From assembly GCA_934659415.1 (NCBI GenBank), contig CAKUHW010000096.1, positions 1 to 5,347 of the forward strand: DNA of 5,347 nucleotides, in the 5' to 3' direction. How positions within the stretch are numbered: position 1 is the stretch's first letter; each line of letters begins with the position of its first letter. The notes below the pieces were generated by a model. It did no database searches. It was given only the letters and a program-made list of their open reading frames with translations, and had not been told where the DNA came from. Below are positions 1-5,322 of this stretch, piece by piece. A program made the translations under genes and the position numbers. The DNA comes from an uncultured Oscillospiraceae bacterium. Lineage in GTDB: Bacteria; Bacillota; Clostridia; Oscillospirales; Oscillospiraceae.

Positions 1-45
1 CCCGTCCATCTCCACCAGGGGCGTCTTCATCTGAATTTTATCCAC
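1..45 (-). CDS. icd: NADP-dependent isocitrate dehydrogenase, N-terminal fragment (15 codons, runs off the window)
   Basis: Read on the minus strand from a GTG at 45-43, the first 15 codons give M-D-K-I-Q-M-K-T-P-L-V-E-M-D-G. The PLVEMDG string is the start of the well-known PxVEMDGDEMTR segment of eukaryotic-type homodimeric NADP isocitrate dehydrogenases, which many gut Clostridia carry. The enzyme oxidatively decarboxylates isocitrate to 2-oxoglutarate in the cytoplasm and makes NADPH. The GTG start is chosen because AAGGA (59-55) lies 9 nt before it. The in-frame ATG at 30-28 would be 24 nt away and is less likely. Only 15 residues are visible, so the assignment rests on one motif, and the active-site residues are outside the window. 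The gene lies 61 bp downstream of the DUF975 gene on the same strand, with a hairpin between them. Confidence 0.72.
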   Translation of the reverse strand, partial: MDKIQMKTPLVEMDG

Positions 46-54
46 AGGTCTCAG

Positions 55-59
55 TCCTT
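55..59 (-). promoter_or_regulatory. Ribosome binding site of icd
   Basis: AAGGA on the minus strand lies 9 nt before the GTG at 45-43. It decides for the GTG start over the internal ATG at 30-28. Confidence 0.55.
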
Positions 60-70
60 TCCAAAGCAAA

Positions 71-97
71 GGCGGCGAGCGGCACGCGCTCACCGCC
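71..97 (-). terminator. GC-rich hairpin after the DUF975 gene, probable (possibly leaky) terminator
   Basis: The arms 71-81 and 87-97 pair over 11 positions around a 5-nt loop. The one imperfect position (76/92) is a C-A mismatch in plus-strand RNA but a G-U wobble in minus-strand RNA, which favours function on the minus strand. The minus-strand tail is TTTGCTTTGG, an interrupted T-tract, so termination may be incomplete. The hairpin starts 10 bp after the DUF975 stop codon and ends 11 bp before the icd ribosome site. It could instead be an intercistronic or 5'-leader stabilising structure. Confidence 0.6.
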
Positions 98-106
98 TCT
101 CTGATT

Positions 107-1126
107 TTACATCAAAACATCCGGCTGAACGGCTTCCGGGCCCTGCTCCCCCTTGAGCACATAGTAGAACTTGGCCACGCAGCCGGTGACATAGGGCTGC
201 AGCCAGATATTCAGCAGCAGCACGCCCACGCCGGCCAGAGCCCACACGATGAAGATCCCGCCCATGATGCCGGCCAGCGCGCCGTAGGACACCGCGCGGG
301 AGACGATATTCCCCGCCGCACCCGCCACGAGGACGGCGCTGATGCCGCCGGCCACCGCCAGAATGGCGATCTCCAGCAGATACCAGCCAATAAAAGAGAG
401 GTAGAGCACGAACAGCTTGCCCTTATTGCCCTTCATCAGGGTCTTGCTGGCGGTGAGGGCGTCCAGCCCGTAGCAGCCGGTGTCCAGCATGGCGTAGTTC
501 ACCAGGGCGTAGCGCAGTGTCACCCAGAATTCCATGAGCAGGAAGGCGATATAGCCCAGAAGGATCAGGATGACCGTCACCGCGGCGGCCTTCTGGACAA
601 AGAGCATGGCGACAATGATCACCACCGCAAAGCAGGCACCGAACAGCAGCGTCCAGAGGGCGGTGAACACCCACACCAGGAACCGGGTGAGCACGGCCTT
701 GCCGATCATGGGGAAGCCGCTGAAGATGACCCCCATCTTCGGCTGGTCCAGATGGATCACCTGGCGGCAGTAGTTCTGATAGCCCACGCCCATCAGGCCG
801 GTCCAGAGGGCAGTGAGCACGGACAGAAGCAGTCCGGACACGCACACCGCGGCGATCAGACTGCCCAGCTGGCCGCCGTAAGCATACAGCAGCTCTCCCA
901 GAGCCTCCTGGGGGTCGTAGCCGCTCTCCAGCAGGCGGCCGAAGTTGCTGGCCAGCTGCCCGTTCAGGGACGCGGTGCCGCTGACCGCCCGGACGATGAG
1001 GCTCAGCAGCCAGGAGCCCACGCCTACGATAACGCTGTACAGCAGGGTGATCCACATGGGGCGGGGCGTGGTGACCTTCGCGGCTTGCCTGACCTCCGCC
1101 TTGAGCTGCGCACGGTCATAATTCAT
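107..1126 (-). CDS. DUF975 family integral membrane protein
   Basis: A 339-aa polytopic membrane protein of unknown biochemical role. The N-terminus (MNYDRAQLKAEVRQAAK) is a short charged amphipathic segment typical of DUF975. The family signature is at residues about 205-250: an LRYALVNY segment, an ALTASKTLMKGNKGKL segment and LSFIGWYLL, matching the usual 'AL..S..LM.G.K..LF.L.LSFIGW' pattern. Hydrophobic segments are visible near residues 25-47, 86-114, 143-177, 182-204, 238-262 and 280-315. A soluble stretch (49-84) lies between the first two. The ATG at 1126-1124 is preferred over the ATG at 1132-1130. AGGAG at 1138-1134 is 7 nt from the former and only 1 nt from the latter. The gene has its own promoter (1159-1187) and is divergent from the repressor/protease operon, with no shared operator over its promoter. 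The function is unknown. Family membership is clear from the signature, and no substrate should be inferred. Confidence 0.88.
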   Translation of the reverse strand: MNYDRAQLKAEVRQAAKVTTPRPMWITLLYSVIVGVGSWLLSLIVRAVSGTASLNGQLASNFGRLLESGYDPQEALGELLYAYGGQLGSLIAAVCVSGLLLSVLTALWTGLMGVGYQNYCRQVIHLDQPKMGVIFSGFPMIGKAVLTRFLVWVFTALWTLLFGACFAVVIIVAMLFVQKAAAVTVILILLGYIAFLLMEFWVTLRYALVNYAMLDTGCYGLDALTASKTLMKGNKGKLFVLYLSFIGWYLLEIAILAVAGGISAVLVAGAAGNIVSRAVSYGALAGIMGGIFIVWALAGVGVLLLNIWLQPYVTGCVAKFYYVLKGEQGPEAVQPDVLM

Positions 1127-1133
1127 ATACATT

Positions 1134-1138
1134 CTCCT
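1134..1138 (-). promoter_or_regulatory. Ribosome binding site of the DUF975 gene
   Basis: AGGAG on the minus strand lies 7 nt before the ATG at 1126-1124 but 1 nt before the upstream in-frame ATG at 1132-1130. The second Met is therefore the likely start. Confidence 0.75.
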
Positions 1139-1158
1139 CTCTCAGAGCGTCTGCCCTT

Positions 1159-1187
1159 ATTTTACACGATAAAGCGGCGAAATGCAA
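1159..1187 (-). promoter_or_regulatory. Sigma-A type promoter of the DUF975 gene
   Basis: On the minus strand, TTGCAT (1187-1182) and TAAAAT (1164-1159) are separated by exactly 17 bp. Each hexamer matches consensus at 5 of 6 positions. The predicted transcript start is near 1152, giving a leader of about 26 nt that contains the AGGAG site. Confidence 0.7.
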
Positions 1188-1203
1188 CAGGAAGCGATCT
1201 CCC

Positions 1204-1225
1204 CCGCAAAAAATGATTTTTGCGG
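1204..1225. repeat. 22-bp inverted repeat between the divergent promoters
   Basis: CCGCAAAAA (1204-1212) and TTTTTGCGG (1217-1225) are perfect 9-bp arms around ATGA. The palindrome ends 8 bp before the plus-strand -35 box (1234-1239) and starts 16 bp beyond the minus-strand -35 box (1182-1187). It is not followed by a T-tract on either strand, so it does not look like a terminator. Its sequence is unrelated to the two GTCTATC operators. It may be a binding site for another regulator or an upstream promoter element. The function is not known. Confidence 0.5.
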
Positions 1226-1233
1226 AAAGGGGC

Positions 1234-1263
1234 TTGACAAGGCGGGGTCTATCATGATAGACT
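1234..1263 (+). promoter_or_regulatory. Promoter of the repressor/M56 protease operon
   Basis: A perfect TTGACA -35 box lies at 1234-1239. After an 18-bp spacer comes TAGACT (1258-1263, 4 of 6 matches), preceded by TG-A (1255-1257), an extended -10 element that can make up for the weak hexamer. The transcript would start near 1270. Operator O1 (1247-1262) covers the spacer and most of the -10 box, so bound repressor would block RNA polymerase. Confidence 0.7.
1247..1262. promoter_or_regulatory. Operator O1: perfect 16-bp palindrome GTCTATCATGATAGAC
   Basis: The sequence equals its own reverse complement over all 16 bp. It overlaps the promoter spacer and -10 box and matches O2 at 15 of 16 positions. 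It is the likely binding site for a dimer of the adjacent BlaI/MecI-type repressor. The half-site GTCTATC lacks the TACA/TGTA core of the classical bla/mec operators, but the layout (palindrome over the promoter, autoregulation) is as in that family. Confidence 0.75.
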
Positions 1264-1275
1264 CATGGCAAGATC

Positions 1276-1293
1276 GGTCTATCTTGATAGACC
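1276..1293. promoter_or_regulatory. Operator O2: second copy of the palindrome, in the leader
   Basis: Eight-bp perfect arms GGTCTATC and GATAGACC flank a central TT. The core 1277-1292 matches O1 at 15 of 16 positions. The two centres are 30 bp apart, a little under three helical turns, so two repressor dimers could sit on roughly the same face. O2 lies downstream of the expected transcript start and 2 bp before the GGAGG ribosome site. Confidence 0.72.
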
Positions 1294-1295
1294 CT

Positions 1296-1305
1296 GGAGG
1301 TGATC
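1296..1305 (+). promoter_or_regulatory. Ribosome binding site of the repressor gene
   Basis: GGAGGTGATC is a near-full-length match to the 16S rRNA anti-Shine-Dalgarno end. The GGAGG part ends 8 nt before the ATG at 1309. The in-frame GTG at 1300-1302 lies inside this site and is therefore not the start. Confidence 0.85.
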
Positions 1306-1308
1306 CGT

Positions 1309-1683
1309 ATGGAGCAAGCAAAGCTGGCCGAGGGCGAATACCGTTTCGCCTGCATCGTATGGGACCACGAGCCGGTGTCCTCCGGCACGCTGGTGGAGCT
1401 GTGCCGGGAGGAGCTGGGGTGGAAGAAGTCCACGGTGTACACCGTGCTGAAAAAGCTCACCGACCGGGGGGTGCTGCGCAGCGAGAACGCGGTGGTATCC
1501 TCCCTGGTATCCCGGGAGCAGGTCCAGCGGTATGAGAGCGAGCATCTCATCGACCGCACCTTCGGCGGCTCTCTGCCCGCCTTTCTCTCCGCCTTTATGG
1601 GCGGCCACACCATCAGCGAGCGGGAGGCGGAGGAGCTGAAGCAGCTGATCGACCGGCATCGGAAGGAGAATGGACATGGCTGA
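1309..1683 (+). CDS. BlaI/MecI/CopY family transcriptional repressor
   Basis: A 124-aa protein, the usual length for BlaI/MecI repressors. Residues 1-60 form the winged-helix DNA-binding domain. The expected recognition helix is W38-K-K-S-T-V-Y-T-V-L-K-K-L50, followed by the turn into the wing (DRGVL, 52-56). Residues about 68-124 are the helical dimerisation part, ending in an ISEREAEELKQLI helix. It should bind the two palindromes just upstream and repress its own operon. In the family, the partner BlaR1/MecR1 protease causes cleavage of the repressor in the dimer domain. Aligning the tail with MecI (NFVEKEDLS) places A95-F96 at the known scissile position, an inference. The tail resembles a Clostridia subgroup with SLPxFLxAFxGG. 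The start is fixed by the strong ribosome site. The last 8 nt overlap the next gene, so the two are probably translationally coupled. It is not demonstrably a beta-lactam regulator. Confidence 0.93.
   Translation: MEQAKLAEGEYRFACIVWDHEPVSSGTLVELCREELGWKKSTVYTVLKKLTDRGVLRSENAVVSSLVSREQVQRYESEHLIDRTFGGSLPAFLSAFMGGHTISEREAEELKQLIDRHRKENGHG
1664..1668 (+). promoter_or_regulatory. Ribosome binding site of the M56 protease gene, inside the repressor gene
   Basis: AGGAG lies 7 nt before the ATG at 1676 and only 1 nt before the in-frame ATG at 1670. The 1676 start is therefore preferred. Confidence 0.7.
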
Positions 1684-4600
1684 ATTTCTGAATGGTCTGA
1701 GCCGCTGGCTCACCCCCCTGCTGGGGATGAGCGTCACCGCCGCCTGGGCGGCCGGGGTGATCTTTCTGCTGCGCCTGTTCCTGCGCCGGCGCGCCCCCCG
1801 GTGGGTGTGCGCCCTGCTGTGGCTGGTGGTGTTCGCCCGGCTGCTCCTCCCCGTAAGCCTGCACAGTCCTCTGTCCGCCGTGCCGCCGGCAGTGGCGGAG
1901 CTGGAGTTCTCCGGCGGGGAGCCGGGCAGCTCCGATCCTGCCCCCTCTGCGGCTCCGGCCGACCCCTCTCCGGCGTCCTCCGGGGTCCTCACTCCCGTGA
2001 CGGGGGACTACCCGGCCCCGGCCGCTTCCGCCGCTCCCTCCGCCCCCTCTGCCGAGCCCGTGCCCGGCACGGCGGCTGACACACCGGCTGACCCCGCCCC
2101 CGCCTCCGCCGCCTTCCCCTGGCGGGCGGCGCTCGCCGCCGTGTGGCTGCTGGGGGCCGCGGCCATGCTGGGCTACGCCCTGTTCTCCTATATACGGCTG
2201 CGCCGCCGGGTGTATGACGCCGTGCGTACCGAGCCCGGCGTGTGGGAGCATCCCGCCCTCCGCTCTCCCTTCCTGCTGGGGGTGGGCAGGCCGCGGATCT
2301 ATCTCCCCACCGGGCTGGCCGGGCAGGAGCGGGCCTTCGTCCTGGCCCACGAGCGCGCCCACATCCGCCGGGGGGACTGGCTGGTGAAACCCCTGTGCTG
2401 GATCGCCCTCTCCCTGCACTGGTTCAATCCCATGGTCTGGGCAGCCTTCCTCCTCATGGCGGCGGACATGGAGGCCGCCTGCGACCAGGCTGTCCTCCGC
2501 CGGTTCGGCGAGGAGGCCCGGGCAGACTACTCCTCCGCCCTGCTCAGTCTGGCCACCGGCCGCCGTATCCCCGCCCCCTGCCCTCTGGCCTTCGGCGAGG
2601 GGGACGCAAAGGGCCGGATCAAAACGGTGCTGAACTACAAAAAGCCCGCCTTCTGGGTGATTCTCGCAGCGGTGCTGGCCGCCGCAGCTGCGGCCCTGTG
2701 CCTGCTCACCGATCCCGTGGGCAAAAAGCCCCAGACAGCGGACCTCCCCTGGGATGTGCCCCAGGAGAGCGCACCCTCCTATAAGGATTACTTCTCCCAG
2801 GTGGTCATCCCCTACGGCTTCGAAGAGACCGACTCCGCCATCACCGGCGGGACCACTCTGGACGGCTACAGCGTGGACTGCGTGGACGGCGTGCTGGGGG
2901 TATACGCCGCGCAGACCGGCGAGCTGCTGTGGACCGTGGCCGAGCTGCCCGGCTTCCAGCCGCTGCTGCGCCGGCCCGACTGGATCTACGGTGTGCTGAA
3001 CGGCACGGAGCTCATCCGCATCGACTACCACGGCCAGACCCGGGAGACCCTGTTTACCGACGCCACCGGCGGTCTCGGCCTGTATAACGACTGTTTGTGG
3101 GTGGGTGACGGAAAGGTCACCTACTTCCGGGCCGGGCTGGCGGAGGGCGGTCTGGGGGTGTACCGGCTGTACCTGCCGGATGGGCGGACGGACCTGATCT
3201 GGACTATGGATCAGGATCATCTGGAGACGCTGTACTTCTCCACCTACGCCGGGACCCAGCCGCTGGAGCCCATGTGGCAGATGGGGGATATTTTCCCCGT
3301 GTCCAACTACGAGTGCACCTGGAACCAGGAGAACCCCGCCTTCTATGCGCTCTACGCCGATCTGCTCTCCGCGCCAGAGAGCTACGAAAAATACTTCATC
3401 CTGAACGGCGAGGAGCTGGAAAACGCCTACTACATCCAGGGGAATATCGTCCGCGACTTCGGAGTCATGCCCTCGGTCTCGTACTACTGCGACGGGGCGT
3501 CCGGTTCCTGGCAGGTGATGGACTACTCTCTCGCCTCCGCCTATGTGGGAAGCACCGCCTGGTGGACGGGGCAGAGCAGCGCGGCGGAGACGCCGGAGCA
3601 CCTGAAAGCCACCGGCGATGTGAACGGAGACAGCCTGCCGGAGAGCCTTGTCCTGGGCGGGTTCGACGGACTCGGCAACGGGGCCTCTCTCCTGGTGGAC
3701 GGCGCGGAGGTGCTCCGCATGGAGAGCGGCGGCGCCTTCAGCGAGACCTACTGCCGCCTGACCGCCGCCGATCTGGACGGGGACGGCCGGGACGAGGTGC
3801 TGGTGCTGATGAGCGTCCCCGCGGCGTGGGGCGACGCCTCCTTCCGCTATCTGGAGCTGGAGGACGGCGTCTGGCTGGAGCGGAAGGCCCCCTGGTCCGC
3901 GCCGAAGCTGACCCTTGCCGACAACTGGCAGTATACCCTGACCGACGGGAGCCGGTTCTGGACCGGCACGGTGCGCAGCGCCGATGCGCGGGAGAACTGG
4001 TTTGATGAGAGCGGCGCGCCCATCGCCGGGCCCATAGAGGTGAGTCTCTCCACCTACAACGCGGCCCACACCGTGGAGAACGGCGAGATCCGCTTCAGCG
4101 CCCGGGTCACCGTACGGGACCTGGGCGAGCACGGCTGGGGACGGTCCGCCGACCTGGAGGCGGAGGCCGCCGTCACCGTCACGGCGGGGCCGGACGGACT
4201 GATCACCGACATCAGCGTCCTGTGCCGCGCCGTACAGGAGTGGCTGGACAACGGCAACACCCGGGAGCCGGGCGTCACCTCGGGCAGACTGGCCGACCTG
4301 GCGGTGACCGACCTGGACCTCACCGCCGAGGCGGGCGTGGGCCTGCCCCTGGTGTATGAGGACGACACCCGCATCATCTTCTGGGGCATCTTCGGCATCT
4401 TCGGCTACGATCTGGAGCGGGAGTCCATCACCTTCTCCGTGGACTTTAAAAAGCTGTACGGCGCGGACGCCATGCCCGGCATACAGGGCTCCTCCGGGAT
4501 AACCGGAGTATATGCCAACCCCGACGGGACCAGGCTGGCGGTCTACTACGGCCATGGGTTCGACCCCTGCTTCATCGACCTGACCGCCGGCACATGGGAG

Positions 4601-5239
4601 TTCAGCTCCGACGCCCCGGTGGGAACGGAGTACATCGACTACGACCGGAGGGAGCCTCTCGGCGAGCTCATTCCCGGCGGGCGTATCGAGGGGACGACCT
4701 ATATCCGGGGCGACCGGCAGTGGAAGCCCTTCTCTCTGCCCGCCCAGCCCATCTCCGGGCTGGCCCCCCGGTCCATCACGCCGGACACCCCGGTGGGCAT
4801 GGGCTGCTACCTGAACTACGCCGATGAGGACTACATCATCTTCCAGGGGGGCTTCGGCCTGTTCGGCTATGACCTGAACGAGCGGCGGATCACCTTCGCC
4901 ATGGACCTGAACGCCTGTGTGGGGGCCTCCGGCTTCCAGGGTTCGGATCTCTCCCTGCTGTGCAGCGTAAGCGTCGAGCGGAACCGGCGCCTTGTGCAGG
5001 TGCGCGCGGCGGACGGCTCTTCGGACACCTACTATCTCAACACCTGGGAGGGGACCTACTACACCGCGCCCTACAAGTACATGGAGGAGCCCTTCGATCC
5101 CCTCACCCTGGAGGACGGCGCTCTCGGCGCCCTGAGCACCACCAACACCCAGGGGACCGGCACCCTGAACGAGCTCTGCTTCCGCCGCAACGGCGACGTG
5201 TGGATGCTGTTTGACGGGTATTTCCCCACGGAGGGGTAA
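1676..5239 (+). CDS. M56 family (BlaR1/MecR1-type) membrane metalloprotease with a large non-penicillin-binding extracellular sensor
   Basis: The protein is 1187 aa, about twice the length of classical BlaR1. Membrane segments lie near residues 14-36, 43-62, 149-173 and 324-346. The loop between the second and third (63-148) is rich in Pro, Ala and Ser. The cytoplasmic protease domain (174-323) has the zinc motif H225-E-R-A-H229, and E266 in DMEAACDQAVL is the likely third ligand, so it looks catalytically competent. After the fourth segment come about 840 presumably extracellular residues. Region 380-510 is PQQ/propeller-like, for example GVYAAQTGELLWTV at 408-421. Two calcium-loop FG-GAP-like repeats lie at 648-656 and 699-707. 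Two copies of an IIFxGxFGxFGYDL module start near 889 and 1043. I see no transpeptidase set (SxxK, SxN, KTG/KSG), so beta-lactam acylation is unlikely. By family analogy it senses an envelope signal and relieves repression by the upstream BlaI-type protein, but the ligand is unknown. The ATG at 1670 is an alternative start that would add two residues. Confidence 0.9.
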   Translation: MAEFLNGLSRWLTPLLGMSVTAAWAAGVIFLLRLFLRRRAPRWVCALLWLVVFARLLLPVSLHSPLSAVPPAVAELEFSGGEPGSSDPAPSAAPADPSPASSGVLTPVTGDYPAPAASAAPSAPSAEPVPGTAADTPADPAPASAAFPWRAALAAVWLLGAAAMLGYALFSYIRLRRRVYDAVRTEPGVWEHPALRSPFLLGVGRPRIYLPTGLAGQERAFVLAHERAHIRRGDWLVKPLCWIALSLHWFNPMVWAAFLLMAADMEAACDQAVLRRFGEEARADYSSALLSLATGRRIPAPCPLAFGEGDAKGRIKTVLNYKKPAFWVILAAVLAAAAAALCLLTDPVGKKPQTADLPWDVPQESAPSYKDYFSQVVIPYGFEETDSAITGGTTLDGYSVDCVDGVLGVYAAQTGELLWTVAELPGFQPLLRRPDWIYGVLNGTELIRIDYHGQTRETLFTDATGGLGLYNDCLWVGDGKVTYFRAGLAEGGLGVYRLYLPDGRTDLIWTMDQDHLETLYFSTYAGTQPLEPMWQMGDIFPVSNYECTWNQENPAFYALYADLLSAPESYEKYFILNGEELENAYYIQGNIVRDFGVMPSVSYYCDGASGSWQVMDYSLASAYVGSTAWWTGQSSAAETPEHLKATGDVNGDSLPESLVLGGFDGLGNGASLLVDGAEVLRMESGGAFSETYCRLTAADLDGDGRDEVLVLMSVPAAWGDASFRYLELEDGVWLERKAPWSAPKLTLADNWQYTLTDGSRFWTGTVRSADARENWFDESGAPIAGPIEVSLSTYNAAHTVENGEIRFSARVTVRDLGEHGWGRSADLEAEAAVTVTAGPDGLITDISVLCRAVQEWLDNGNTREPGVTSGRLADLAVTDLDLTAEAGVGLPLVYEDDTRIIFWGIFGIFGYDLERESITFSVDFKKLYGADAMPGIQGSSGITGVYANPDGTRLAVYYGHGFDPCFIDLTAGTWEFSSDAPVGTEYIDYDRREPLGELIPGGRIEGTTYIRGDRQWKPFSLPAQPISGLAPRSITPDTPVGMGCYLNYADEDYIIFQGGFGLFGYDLNERRITFAMDLNACVGASGFQGSDLSLLCSVSVERNRRLVQVRAADGSSDTYYLNTWEGTYYTAPYKYMEEPFDPLTLEDGALGALSTTNTQGTGTLNELCFRRNGDVWMLFDGYFPTEG
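3617..3796 (+). other. Two calcium-loop (FG-GAP/dockerin-like) repeats in the sensor region
   Basis: Residues 648-656 read D-V-N-G-D-S-L-P-E and residues 699-707 read D-L-D-G-D-G-R-D-E. Both have the DxDxDxxxE (or DxNxDxxxE) spacing of EF-hand-like calcium loops, and each is followed by a hydrophobic strand (SLVLGG and VLVLMS). They are 51 residues apart, as in FG-GAP/VCBS-type propeller repeats. Calcium binding is inferred from the acidic spacing only. Confidence 0.65.
4340..4603 (+). repeat. C-terminal module copy A (residues 889-976)
   Basis: The core is IIFWGIFGIFGYDL at 900-913, followed by ITFSVD and ending with GTWEF. It aligns with copy B at a constant offset of 154 residues (462 nt) at both ends. 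The 14-residue core is identical at 11 positions, and the matching DNA is identical at 33 of 42 bases. Similar FGLFxYDL modules occur in the C-terminal extensions of other Clostridia M56/BlaR1-like proteins, as far as I recall. Confidence 0.7.
4802..5065 (+). repeat. C-terminal module copy B (residues 1043-1130)
   Basis: The core is IIFQGGFGLFGYDL at 1054-1067, followed by ITFAMD and ending with GTYYT. It is the partner of copy A, and a linker of about 66 residues separates the two copies. The middle parts have diverged: copy A keeps a PDGT turn that is altered in copy B. Confidence 0.7.
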
Positions 5240-5250
5240 TGGAAGCGTCC

Positions 5251-5295
5251 AAAAGGCCGCCTGCGGAGCATGAATCGCTCCGCAGGCGGCCTTTT
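5251..5295 (+). terminator. Strong intrinsic terminator after the M56 gene, probably bidirectional
   Basis: The arms 5251-5269 and 5277-5295 form a perfect 19-bp stem with a 15-bp GC-rich core and a 7-nt loop (5270-5276). In the plus direction the stem runs into TTTTCTTGTCTGTTCTGTTT, a U-rich tail. The AAAA at 5251-5254 gives TTTT on the minus strand, so it can also stop transcription from the convergent gene at the right edge. It begins 11 bp after the M56 stop codon. Confidence 0.93.
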
Positions 5296-5322
5296 CTTGT
5301 CTGTTCTGTTTCCCGTCCCGGC

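Noticed and set aside
752..1216. Plus-strand open frame across the DUF975 start and intergenic region
   Set aside because: It is low-complexity Gln/Ala/Gly-rich shadow coding, runs through the DUF975 promoter, and conflicts with the well-supported minus-strand gene.
1247..1262. O1 as control element for the DUF975 promoter
   Set aside because: It lies about 60 bp upstream of the DUF975 -35 box and does not overlap it. Direct repression of DUF975 is not supported by position.
1247..1293. The two GTCTATC repeats as a CRISPR or transposon-end remnant
   Set aside because: There are only two copies, each palindromic and placed exactly over a promoter and leader. There is no transposase or target duplication. 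Operators explain them fully.
1300..1302. GTG as start of the repressor
   Set aside because: It overlaps the GGAGGTGATC ribosome site itself. The ATG at 1309 has ideal spacing.
3896..3907. SAPK (residues 741-744) as a penicillin-binding SxxK motif
   Set aside because: No SxN or KTG/KSG motif follows at suitable distances and the surroundings do not resemble a transpeptidase domain, so it is a chance match.
1613..4555. A 980-codon open frame on the minus strand, antisense to the M56 gene
   Set aside because: It mirrors the GC-rich codon pattern of the real gene. Its translation is Gly/Pro/Arg/His-rich with no domain, and it has no fitting ribosome site. The plus-strand frame has clear membrane segments and a HEXXH motif.
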